Under the pieces are notes generated by a model. It worked only from the letters and a program-made list of their open reading frames with translations, was not told the DNA's origin and searched no databases. DNA of 6,169 nt from Verrucomicrobiota bacterium (GTDB lineage Bacteria; Verrucomicrobiota; Verrucomicrobiia; Limisphaerales; UBA1096). The stretch is from the NCBI GenBank assembly GCA_015658765.1, contig DQOE01000268.1, positions 1 to 6,169 of the forward strand, written 5' to 3'. The translations under genes were made by a program, and so were the position numbers. The stretch's first letter is position 1. The number at the start of each line of letters is the position of its first letter. Shown here piece by piece: positions 1 through 5,210 of this stretch.

Positions 1-378
1 AGTTTTACTGAAAGTATTGGGACGTGTTTTCGCAAGTACGTAGATGTTAATGGAAGAGGTTCTCGGTCGGAGTTCTGGTATTTCCAGCTTTTTCTATTCG
101 TACTAACTACAATATCACAATTCATCGATTCAGCTGTTTTTGGAACTGGATTCGGGGAAACAGGTACAGTTTATATGGTGGTTGCGCTGGGAACACTCTT
201 GCCCGCTATATGCGCTACCGTTCGCAGGTTGCATGATGTGAATAAAAGCGGTTGGTGGATTCTAATAATTTTTACCTGTATCGGAATAATTCCATTAATT
301 ATTTGGGAAGCTACCAAGGGCACCTCTGGTTCAAATGAATATGGTGACGACCCCTTGGGAACAGAGCAATCTGAGTAA
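1..378 (+). CDS. DUF805 family inner-membrane protein (5' partial)
   Basis: The reading frame is open from base 1 to the TAA at 376-378, giving 125 residues; the natural start lies upstream of the window. The visible N-terminal part has the DUF805 pattern: an aromatic/basic stretch FRKYVDVNGRGSRSEFWYF (about residues 10-28), then a hydrophobic helix. Next comes a second helix running into RRLHDVNKSGWW (about 77-88), the conserved 'R-LHD-N-SGWW' signature, followed by a last helix and the acidic tail usual in this family. DUF805 proteins (E. coli YhaH/YhaI type) are small membrane proteins of unknown function, normally about 110-150 residues, so only a few residues should be missing. GC is about 42% by hand count, clearly lower than the genes from 973 onward, which hints at separate ancestry. 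Family assignment is confident; function is unknown. Confidence 0.88.
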   Translation, partial: SFTESIGTCFRKYVDVNGRGSRSEFWYFQLFLFVLTTISQFIDSAVFGTGFGETGTVYMVVALGTLLPAICATVRRLHDVNKSGWWILIIFTCIGIIPLIIWEATKGTSGSNEYGDDPLGTEQSE

Positions 379-386
379 AAACAGTC

Positions 387-488
387 TTATCCCGTAAGCT
401 GCTTCCCTTCAGCTTTTAATTCTTCAGCCGTCTTGCAGCCGTGTTTGCGGAGGAGGTCGGTGAGTTCATGGTTTTCGCGAGCCAAAGC
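387..488 (-). pseudogene. Remnant resembling C-terminus of an ankyrin-repeat protein
   Basis: Read on the minus strand, the frame ending at TAA (complement of 387-389) encodes about 33 residues. They include RENHELTDLLRKHG followed by CKTAEELKAEGKQLTG. The part 'ENHELTDLLRKHG' matches the second helix and end of a last ankyrin repeat, and 'KTAEELKAEGK' is a tail I associate with ankyrin-repeat proteins of PVC bacteria (from memory, not searched). Upstream the frame hits a stop at 507-509, so no start codon or further repeats are present. The similarity ends almost exactly at the palindrome at 488-501. The fragment overlaps the 3' end of the membrane-protein ORF at 466-714 in another frame. 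It could be a decayed gene end or the product of a rearrangement. Confidence is moderate because the segment is short. Confidence 0.5.
396..417 (+). terminator. Weak candidate hairpin terminator after DUF805 gene
   Basis: AAGCTG (396-401) can pair with CAGCTT (410-415) across an 8-nt loop, and the second arm runs into TTTT (414-417). It begins 18 nt after the DUF805 stop codon. The stem is only 6 bp and the U tract is short. The same bases lie in the ankyrin-like minus-strand fragment, so it may be coincidental. Confidence 0.2.
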
Positions 489-714
489 GCTTGGCCAAGT
501 GGTATGTCAACCAAGGTGCCAGTGCGCCGACGAATGCACCTCCGAAATACAAAATCATTCCGAAGATGCTGCTGGCCGCTCCGACATCGTAACGTAAGAA
601 ATACTCGTAATTGTTATGCAGAGACAGGCCCAGTTCCATGGCAACCACCACCCCGCCCAAGAAGCTGAAAAATGCCGTAATTGGCGTGAGGATTATCAGA
701 ATGACGTATCGCAT
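466..714 (-). CDS. Small two-helix membrane protein, unknown function
   Basis: This 82-residue minus-strand ORF starts at ATG (complement of 712-714) and stops at TGA (complement of 466-468). It contains a strongly hydrophobic helix at about residues 3-27 (YVILIILTPITAFFSF then GGVVVAMEL). A short polar segment follows, then a second hydrophobic helix at about 49-73 rich in Gly and Ala. It ends in a basic tail, HLAKRFGSRKP. This helix-loop-helix pattern with a positive end is what a real small membrane protein looks like and is unlikely in a random frame. I do not recognise the family. No Shine-Dalgarno is obvious before the start. The last codons lie inside the CTTGGCCAAG palindrome and the ankyrin-like fragment, so the native C-terminus may have been replaced by a rearrangement. 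Confidence 0.55.
   Translation of the reverse strand: MRYVILIILTPITAFFSFLGGVVVAMELGLSLHNNYEYFLRYDVGAASSIFGMILYFGGAFVGALAPWLTYHLAKRFGSRKP
488..501. repeat. Copy of CGCTTGGCCAAGCG palindrome (13/14)
   Basis: The sequence CGCTTGGCCAAGTG differs from the perfect palindrome at one base. It lies 22 nt from the 3' end of the minus-strand membrane-protein ORF and exactly where the ankyrin-like similarity begins. Confidence 0.7.
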
Positions 715-804
715 AGTTTTGTCTTAGCCAGAACCCGTCAGCGTTCAAGTGGTGGAGTGGGTTGTTTTAAGGAACGTAAGGCAGACTAAAGAACGGCTGC
801 GATT

Positions 805-819
805 GTTGTGATTCACAAC
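805..819. promoter_or_regulatory. Operator-like palindrome GTTGTGA-T-TCACAAC
   Basis: Two perfect 7-bp arms (805-811 and 813-819) are separated by one base. The site lies in the gap between the minus-strand ORF starting at 714 and the + strand operon starting at 973. A dimeric regulator could bind here and control either side. The arm spacing is too short for a hairpin, so a protein-binding site is the better guess. No convincing -35/-10 pair was found beside it, so the role is inferred from symmetry and position only. Confidence 0.35.
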
Positions 820-830
820 TCGCCCAAAGC

Positions 831-926
831 TCAGCTTTTCTGTTTATGTTTGTAACGGATTTCTTGTGCTTTCTTGGCTTCAATAACCGGCCTTGTAAGC
901 AAGCCGATTTCAATACCGGCACAAAT
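831..926 (-). pseudogene. Possible 3' remnant of a minus-strand gene
   Basis: Reading the minus strand into the TGA at 831-833 gives IEIGLLTRPVIEAKKAQ followed by EIRYKHKQKS. The amino-acid mix is balanced, with Lys, Glu, Ile and Tyr, and the codons look ordinary. The same frame further upstream, antisense to the symporter, turns into His/Arg/Gln-rich nonsense typical of a shadow frame. The change of character near 926 suggests about 30 residues of genuine coding origin without a start codon. No family is recognised. Alternatively it is chance in a non-coding gap, or a 5' leader of the operon. Confidence 0.28.
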
Positions 927-927
927 T

Positions 928-939
928 GGGTTGCAACCC
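928..939. repeat. 12-bp perfect palindrome GGGTTGCAACCC
   Basis: A perfect 12-bp palindrome lies 33 nt upstream of the ATG at 973. Together with the hairpin at 944-967 it packs two symmetric elements into the short leader of the symporter operon. It could be an operator or a leader structure; nothing else in the sequence decides between these. Confidence 0.4.
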
Positions 940-943
940 GAAC

Positions 944-967
944 CGGCGGCGGGACAGTCTGCCGCCG
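944..967 (+). promoter_or_regulatory. GC hairpin directly upstream of the operon's first start
   Basis: CGGCGGC (944-950) pairs with GCCGCCG (961-967) around a 10-nt loop. The structure ends 5 nt before the ATG at 973. In the transcript such a stem would occupy the ribosome landing zone and could reduce or gate initiation. No U tract follows, so it is not an intrinsic terminator. Confidence 0.4.
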
Positions 968-972
968 CACGG

Positions 973-1215
973 ATGCCCGATCCCAACCCGAAAACATCAC
1001 CCCTGCCCCGGCTGCTGGCGCTTGGCTTTGCGCTGCTCTTCATCGCCGCGGTGCCTTGGTATTGGGCGGACGGCGGCGAACAGCCGCTGGTGCTTGGCAT
1101 GCCGCTTTGGGTGGCGGTGAGCACGGGGGTTTCGTTTCTGATTTCCTGCCTAGCGGCTTGGGCGGCGTTTCGCACTTGGCCAAGCGACGATGACGACGCG
1201 GAGGGCGGCTCGTGA
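973..1215 (+). CDS. DUF3311-like small membrane protein, symporter partner
   Basis: This is an 80-residue protein. An in-frame ATG at 874 would add 33 residues, but those lie across the minus-strand-like remnant and the leader palindromes and look non-native. I therefore take the ATG at 973, where the protein begins MPDPNPKTSPLPRLLALGF. Helix 1 is about residues 10-30 (LLALGFALLFIAAVPWYW). It is followed by the DUF3311-type turn 'EQPLVLGMPLW' and helix 2 at about 47-70. The tail is acidic (SDDDDAEGGS). DUF3311 proteins are short two-helix membrane proteins commonly encoded immediately before SSS-family symporters and are thought to be accessory to them. Here the stop overlaps the symporter start (GTGA, 1212-1215), so translation is probably coupled. 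No Shine-Dalgarno is visible. The family call rests on the motif and the neighbour and is fairly but not fully secure. Confidence 0.75.
   Translation: MPDPNPKTSPLPRLLALGFALLFIAAVPWYWADGGEQPLVLGMPLWVAVSTGVSFLISCLAAWAAFRTWPSDDDDAEGGS
1173..1186. repeat. Copy of CGCTTGGCCAAGCG palindrome (13/14)
   Basis: CACTTGGCCAAGCG has one mismatch to the perfect palindrome. It lies 29 nt before the end of the DUF3311-like gene and is read as R-T-W-P-S, a different codon phase from the other coding copies. Confidence 0.7.
1200..1205 (+). promoter_or_regulatory. Ribosome binding site for the symporter
   Basis: GGAGGG ends 6 nt before the GTG at 1212 and lies inside the end of the DUF3311-like gene. It is the only strong Shine-Dalgarno in the window and fixes GTG 1212 as the symporter start. 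Confidence 0.75.
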
Positions 1216-2711
1216 GCAACATCCCGCTTGGCCCGGCGGAGCTTGGCTTCATCGCTGTTTATCTCCTGTCGCTGATCGGCATCGGTTACTGCGGCATGCG
1301 CGCACGCACCGAGAACTCGCTCAAGGATTTTTACCTCGCCGGCTCCGGCGTCGGTTTTCTGGTTTTGGTGCTGACGCTCTACGCCACGCAGTACAGCGGC
1401 AACACGCTGTTCGCGTTCACCGGCAAGACGTATCGCATCGGCTACGCCTGGCTGATGAGTGTGCATTTCATGATGGCGATCATTGTCGTGTACCTCGTGT
1501 TCGCCCCGGGACTGCATCGCTTGGCCAAGCGCGAGAGTTTCATCACGCCGGCGGATTTCCTCGAGCACCGTTTCAGCCATCGCCCGTACACGGTGCTGGC
1601 CTCGATCACGATGGTGGTGGCCATTGGCAATTATCTGCTCGCCCAACTCACGGCGATGGGGCTGCTGCTGCAGGGCATGACCACGTTCGAACCGCAGACG
1701 GCGTTCGTCGCCGGGGTGATTCTGCTCGCGGTGATCATGCTGGTTTACGAGACACTCGGCGGCTTTCGCGCCGTGGCGTGGACGGATGTGATCCAGGGTG
1801 GCATCTTGATGGTGGGCTTCGCGATTCTGCTTTTCGTCGTGCTCGATCACTTCGGCGGGCTGGCCAAAAGCTTCGAGACGCTGAAAGAAGCCAAGCCGGA
1901 AAAGGTCGCCGCGCCGGACGCGCTGACGATCCGCCGCTGGTTCAGCTACATCGTCGTGGTGGGCATCGGCGGCGCGCTTTACCCGCAGGCGATCCAGCGC
2001 ATTTACGCCGCGCGCAGCCAGCGCGTGCTGCGCAACGGCGTCGCCACGATGGCGTTCCTGCCTCTGACAGCGTCGTTGATCGCGGTGTTCGTCGGCGTCA
2101 CGGCGGCGGCATCGCCGGAGTTGGCCACGCTGACCGACGCCGACTCCGACCGCGTATTCGGCGAGGTCTGCCGGATCGTGATGGACGAGTCGCCGTTCCA
2201 CCGCTGGCTCATCGTGGTGCTGCTCGCCGCAGTGCTGGCTGCGCTGATGTCCACCGCCGACTCGGTGCTGCTCTCCGTCTCGTCGATGCTGACGAAGGAT
2301 ATTTATCACCGCCAAATCAACCCCGCCGCCAGCGAGGCCAGGCTGACGCTCATCGGCAAGTCGATGTCGTGGGTTGTCGTGGCGATCATGGCCGCGATTG
2401 CCATTTACCTGAACTCGCTCGAGAACAAGCCGACGCTCGTGAAGCTGATGGATATGAAATTCGACATGCTGATGCAGCTTGGCCCCGGCTTCATCCTCGG
2501 CATGCACTGGCGCGGCATGAAACCAAGCGCGCCGTTCTGGGGTCTCGTCAGCGGCTTAGCGCTGGTTTTCGCGCTGTACCCGGTTGGCACGCTGACGAAC
2601 TGGGGGATCCACGCTGGCGTGTTCGGCCTGGCTTTCAACTTGTTGGTGGTTGTCGCACTCTCCAAATGGCCGCTTGGCCAAGCGCGATCAAAGGGTGTGC
2701 TTGAAACTTGA
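1212..2711 (+). CDS. SSS-family Na+/solute symporter
   Basis: This 499-residue protein, starting at GTG, has the length and roughly 13 hydrophobic helices of the sodium:solute symporter family (LeuT fold; PutP, PanF and SiaT are relatives). Diagnostic features are FYLAGSGVGF (about 40-49) in the first loop and helix, TLYATQYSGNT (55-65) with small residues at the unwound helix, and GGFRAVAWTDVIQGG (183-197), the family signature. ALMSTADSVLLS (344-355) is also present; its Ser347/Thr348 align with the Na+-site Ser-Thr of PutP helix 8 (known for the family, alignment by eye). It acts in the inner membrane, driving uptake of a small solute with Na+. The substrate cannot be read from sequence. 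The adjacent DUF3311 protein recalls pantothenate-type symporters, and the downstream esterases suggest a sugar or sialic acid-like product instead. GC is high (68% in a line counted). Confidence 0.93.
   Translation: MSNIPLGPAELGFIAVYLLSLIGIGYCGMRARTENSLKDFYLAGSGVGFLVLVLTLYATQYSGNTLFAFTGKTYRIGYAWLMSVHFMMAIIVVYLVFAPGLHRLAKRESFITPADFLEHRFSHRPYTVLASITMVVAIGNYLLAQLTAMGLLLQGMTTFEPQTAFVAGVILLAVIMLVYETLGGFRAVAWTDVIQGGILMVGFAILLFVVLDHFGGLAKSFETLKEAKPEKVAAPDALTIRRWFSYIVVVGIGGALYPQAIQRIYAARSQRVLRNGVATMAFLPLTASLIAVFVGVTAAASPELATLTDADSDRVFGEVCRIVMDESPFHRWLIVVLLAAVLAALMSTADSVLLSVSSMLTKDIYHRQINPAASEARLTLIGKSMSWVVVAIMAAIAIYLNSLENKPTLVKLMDMKFDMLMQLGPGFILGMHWRGMKPSAPFWGLVSGLALVFALYPVGTLTNWGIHAGVFGLAFNLLVVVALSKWPLGQARSKGVLET
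1518..1531. repeat. Perfect 14-bp palindrome CGCTTGGCCAAGCG
   Basis: This is a perfect palindrome inside the symporter gene, read as R-L-A-K-R (residues 103-107) in codon phase 1. It is identical to the copy at 2671-2684. Confidence 0.85.
2671..2684. repeat. Perfect 14-bp palindrome CGCTTGGCCAAGCG
   Basis: This second perfect copy lies 27 nt before the end of the symporter gene. It is read as P-L-G-Q-A, in a codon phase different from the copy at 1518, so the shared bases are not due to a shared peptide. Confidence 0.85.
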
Positions 2712-2722
2712 CCCTTGAAACT
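2700..2722 (+). repeat. Direct repeat CTTGAAACT, two copies, 14-nt period
   Basis: CTTGAAACT occurs at 2700-2708 and again at 2714-2722, straddling the symporter stop codon (2709-2711) and ending 15 nt before the esterase start at 2738. It occupies the place where a ribosome binding site would be expected, and none is visible. It may be a small duplication or a binding site. Confidence 0.45.
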
Positions 2723-2737
2723 AGAGACTCCCCGGAC

Positions 2738-4471
2738 ATGAACCGTATTGCTGCACTGTTTATGCTGCTTGGCCTCGTTGCCGGTGTGTGTGCCAGGGAG
2801 TACCGCGTCGACCGCACTCGGGACATCGTTTACAAGGAGATCGACGGCAAAAAACTCAAGCTTAACGTCTTCGTGCCGAAAGGCGACGGCCCCTTCCCCG
2901 CCGTGCTTGTCGTCCACGGCGGCGCCTGGCGGGCGGGCTCCCGAACCCAGCTCACCATGTACGCCAAGAGCCTCGCCCGGCGCGGTTTTTCCTGTTTTGC
3001 AATCAACTACCGCCTCGCGCCGAAACACAAAAGCCCCGCGCAAATCGAGGACTGCCGCGACGCCGTCCGGTGGATTCGGCGAAATGCAGCCGATTACAAG
3101 ACCGACCCCGGCCGCATCGGCGCAATCGGCTACTCTGCCGGCGGCCATCTGGTCTCGCTGCTTGCCACCACCGGCCTGTCGAAAGAGGACGACCCGAAGG
3201 GCGTCGGCACAAAAATCACCGCTGCAGTCGCCGGGGGCACACCAACCGATTTTCGAACTAACCGAGAAAATTCCAAGATGCTCTCCTATTGGCTAGGGGG
3301 CTCGCTCAGCAATAAGCGGCAAATCTATCATTCGGCGTCGCCCACCGCTTTTGTCGACAAGGACGACGCGCCGATTTTCTTCTTCAACGGCTCAGCAGAT
3401 ATGCTCGTGCCGGTGAAAACCCATCCTACCGTGGGCTACGCCGGCCCGACCGCCCTGCATACGGCGCTCAAAAAGGCGGGCGTCGAGACCGACTTGCACA
3501 TCATAAAGGGCGCCGGCCACTTCTTTGCCATTTTCAACAAAACCGCACTCGAAGCCGGCTACGTGTTTCTCGACAGGCACCTCAAAGGCTCCAACAAACT
3601 CCGGGTCTTCCTGCTCGCCGGCCAGTCCAACATGCAGGGACAGGGCGTCGTCGATTTTGATCATCCGGAATATTACAACGGAGGCAGGGGCATCCTGAAA
3701 AACGTGATGAAAAAATCGGAACACATCCACCTCTACAAACACATCGTCGATGACAGGGGCGACTGGGTGGTGCGCGACGATGTCTTTGTCCGGCACCAAA
3801 CCGGGGACGAATTGAAGACCGGCGGACTGACGGTCGGCTTCACCGGCTACGGAGGCAAACATCATATCGGGCCGGAATTTCAGCTCGGCCACCTCGTCGG
3901 CGAGGCTTACGACGAACCGGTGCTGCTCATCAAGACAGCGTGGGGCGGCAAAAGCATCCACAAAGATTTTCGCCCGCCCAGTTCCGGCGGCGTCACCGGC
4001 GAATTCTATCAAAAAATGCTCGCCGAATACCGTGAGGGCCTGGCCAATCTGGGCGATGAATTCCCGCAGTTGGCCAAGCGCAAACCAGAACTCAGCGGCT
4101 TTGTCTGGTTCCAGGGCTGGAACGACATGTTCGACGACGATGCATTGAAGGAATACGAAGCCAACCTCATCAATCTCGTCAAGGATGTGCGAAGGGAATT
4201 CAGGCAACCTGACCTGCCGGTCGTCATCGGCGAACTCGGCAACGGCGGCCCCAAGGCCGGCAAAAACATGCTCGCGATTAGGACCGCACAGAAGGCCGCC
4301 ACGGCGGCGCTTGGCCCAAACACAACGTTCGTGCAAACCACACAGTTCGCCCGGCCAGCCAAGGAGTCGCCGAACGTCGGCCACGGCCATCACTGGTTCG
4401 GCAACGCCGAGAGTTACTTTCTCATCGGCGACGCGCTTGGCCGGGCGCTGCTCAAGCTGACCGTCAAATAA
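2738..4471 (+). CDS. Secreted two-domain esterase: alpha/beta hydrolase + SASA (SGNH)
   Basis: This 577-residue protein starts at ATG 2738, chosen over an in-frame ATG at 2708 because it places a clean signal peptide at the N-terminus (MNRIAALFMLLGLVAGVCA, cleavage after about residue 19). Domain 1 (about 25-285) is an alpha/beta hydrolase of the BD-FAE/esterase type. It has oxyanion motif HGGAW (60-64), nucleophile GYSAGG (Ser133), and likely acid Asp221 and His261 in GAGHFF. Domain 2 (about 287-577) is SASA/DUF303 of the SGNH type, with GQSNM (Ser297), KTAWGGKS (399-406), VWFQGWND (456-463) and HGHHWFGN (549-556), which carries the likely catalytic His. Both active sites look intact. Proteins of these families remove acetyl or feruloyl groups from polysaccharides or sialic acids; the target is unknown. 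The gene lies 26 nt after the symporter and 16 nt before the metallopeptidase, without a clear Shine-Dalgarno. Confidence 0.9.
   Translation: MNRIAALFMLLGLVAGVCAREYRVDRTRDIVYKEIDGKKLKLNVFVPKGDGPFPAVLVVHGGAWRAGSRTQLTMYAKSLARRGFSCFAINYRLAPKHKSPAQIEDCRDAVRWIRRNAADYKTDPGRIGAIGYSAGGHLVSLLATTGLSKEDDPKGVGTKITAAVAGGTPTDFRTNRENSKMLSYWLGGSLSNKRQIYHSASPTAFVDKDDAPIFFFNGSADMLVPVKTHPTVGYAGPTALHTALKKAGVETDLHIIKGAGHFFAIFNKTALEAGYVFLDRHLKGSNKLRVFLLAGQSNMQGQGVVDFDHPEYYNGGRGILKNVMKKSEHIHLYKHIVDDRGDWVVRDDVFVRHQTGDELKTGGLTVGFTGYGGKHHIGPEFQLGHLVGEAYDEPVLLIKTAWGGKSIHKDFRPPSSGGVTGEFYQKMLAEYREGLANLGDEFPQLAKRKPELSGFVWFQGWNDMFDDDALKEYEANLINLVKDVRREFRQPDLPVVIGELGNGGPKAGKNMLAIRTAQKAATAALGPNTTFVQTTQFARPAKESPNVGHGHHWFGNAESYFLIGDALGRALLKLTVK
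4067..4080. repeat. Degenerate copy of CGCTTGGCCAAGCG (12/14)
   Basis: CAGTTGGCCAAGCG keeps the 8-bp core TTGGCCAA and one complete arm. It lies within the SASA domain and is read as Q-L-A-K-R. Confidence 0.55.
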
Positions 4472-4487
4472 TTTCAACATACCCACA

Positions 4488-5210
4488 ATGACAAAACAAA
4501 TGATACTCGCGATCGCACTCGTATCGAGTGCGCTTGGCCAGGCTGTGGCCTGGGACGATGAGAAAAAGTTTTACGATCCGATCGTGAAAAAACTCGAGGG
4601 ATGGACGATCAAGGTCGATCCCAAGCTTCTCAAAAATGAGAACAACGAATTAAAGAGCCAGGTTTTCACCGCGCTGGCCAACCACCTGCAGCGGATCAAA
4701 TATATCCTCCCCGAGGCCAAGGTGAAGGCGTTGCAAAAGCTGCCGATCTGGCTGGATCACCACTACGAGCCGCTTGGCTCGATGCAGTATCACCCGGGCG
4801 TCACATGGCTCCGCGCGAACAAGCATGATCCGCGTCTCGTGAAACACGTCCACATCCCCCGCGCCAAGGCGCTGCTGAACCGCGGCCAATGGGCCAAGCA
4901 CCCGTACGTGATCCTGCACGAGTTGGCGCACGCCTATCACGACCAAGTGCTCGAGAACGGCTTCCAAAACAAGGCCGTCCGCGATGCATACAAAAAAGCC
5001 AAGGCCAAGGGCGCCTATGAAAAAGTGCTGCTCTACTCCGGCCGAACAGTGAAGCATTACGGCCTGACAAACCAAATGGAGTACTTCGCCGAGTGCACCG
5101 AGGCGTACCTTGGCGTGAACGATTTTTATCCGTTCGTCCGTGCCGAACTCAATGAGCACGACCCGGGAATGTTTCAACTCCTGAAAAAAATCTGGGGTGA
5201 GGTAAAGTAG
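4488..5210 (+). CDS. Secreted zinc metallopeptidase, anthrax lethal factor-like (ATLF)
   Basis: This is a 240-residue protein with a signal peptide (hydrophobic residues 5-20, cleavage probably after AVA at 21). Zinc motif HELAHAYH supplies His144, Glu145 and His148. About 43 residues later comes YGLTNQMEYFAE, which I align by eye with lethal factor's YGRTNEAEFFAE. On that alignment Tyr191 matches catalytic Tyr728 and Glu198 the third zinc ligand Glu735, with identical spacing. This places it in the gluzincin-like ATLF group (M34-type fold), as a free-standing enzyme without toxin translocation domains. It is probably periplasmic or exported. Its substrate is unknown; it follows the double esterase by only 16 nt, so co-expression is likely. 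ATG 4500 is an alternative start. No Shine-Dalgarno is visible. There is no sign of toxicity; relatives in free-living bacteria are common as far as I know. Confidence 0.82.
   Translation: MTKQMILAIALVSSALGQAVAWDDEKKFYDPIVKKLEGWTIKVDPKLLKNENNELKSQVFTALANHLQRIKYILPEAKVKALQKLPIWLDHHYEPLGSMQYHPGVTWLRANKHDPRLVKHVHIPRAKALLNRGQWAKHPYVILHELAHAYHDQVLENGFQNKAVRDAYKKAKAKGAYEKVLLYSGRTVKHYGLTNQMEYFAECTEAYLGVNDFYPFVRAELNEHDPGMFQLLKKIWGEVK

Noticed and set aside
874..972. Upstream ATG extending the DUF3311-like protein by 33 residues
   Set aside because: The extension is polar and Pro-rich and crosses palindromes and a minus-strand coding-like segment. The family is normally short, so ATG 973 fits better.
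831..2507. 558-residue minus-strand ORF
   Set aside because: It is antisense to the symporter, with His/Arg/Gln-rich, low-complexity composition typical of the shadow of a GC-rich gene. Only its last 30 residues look protein-like and are reported separately.
1190..2704. 504-residue + strand ORF overlapping the symporter
   Set aside because: It is a frame-shifted shadow of the symporter, full of Arg and His, with no domain. The symporter frame has clear family motifs and a ribosome binding site.
2405..3148. 247-residue minus-strand ORF
   Set aside because: It spans the end of the symporter and the start of the esterase in antisense. It has no domain, and both + strand genes are well supported.
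3392..4486. 364-residue minus-strand ORF
   Set aside because: It is antisense to the SASA domain and has no recognisable motif. The + strand frame carries intact catalytic motifs.
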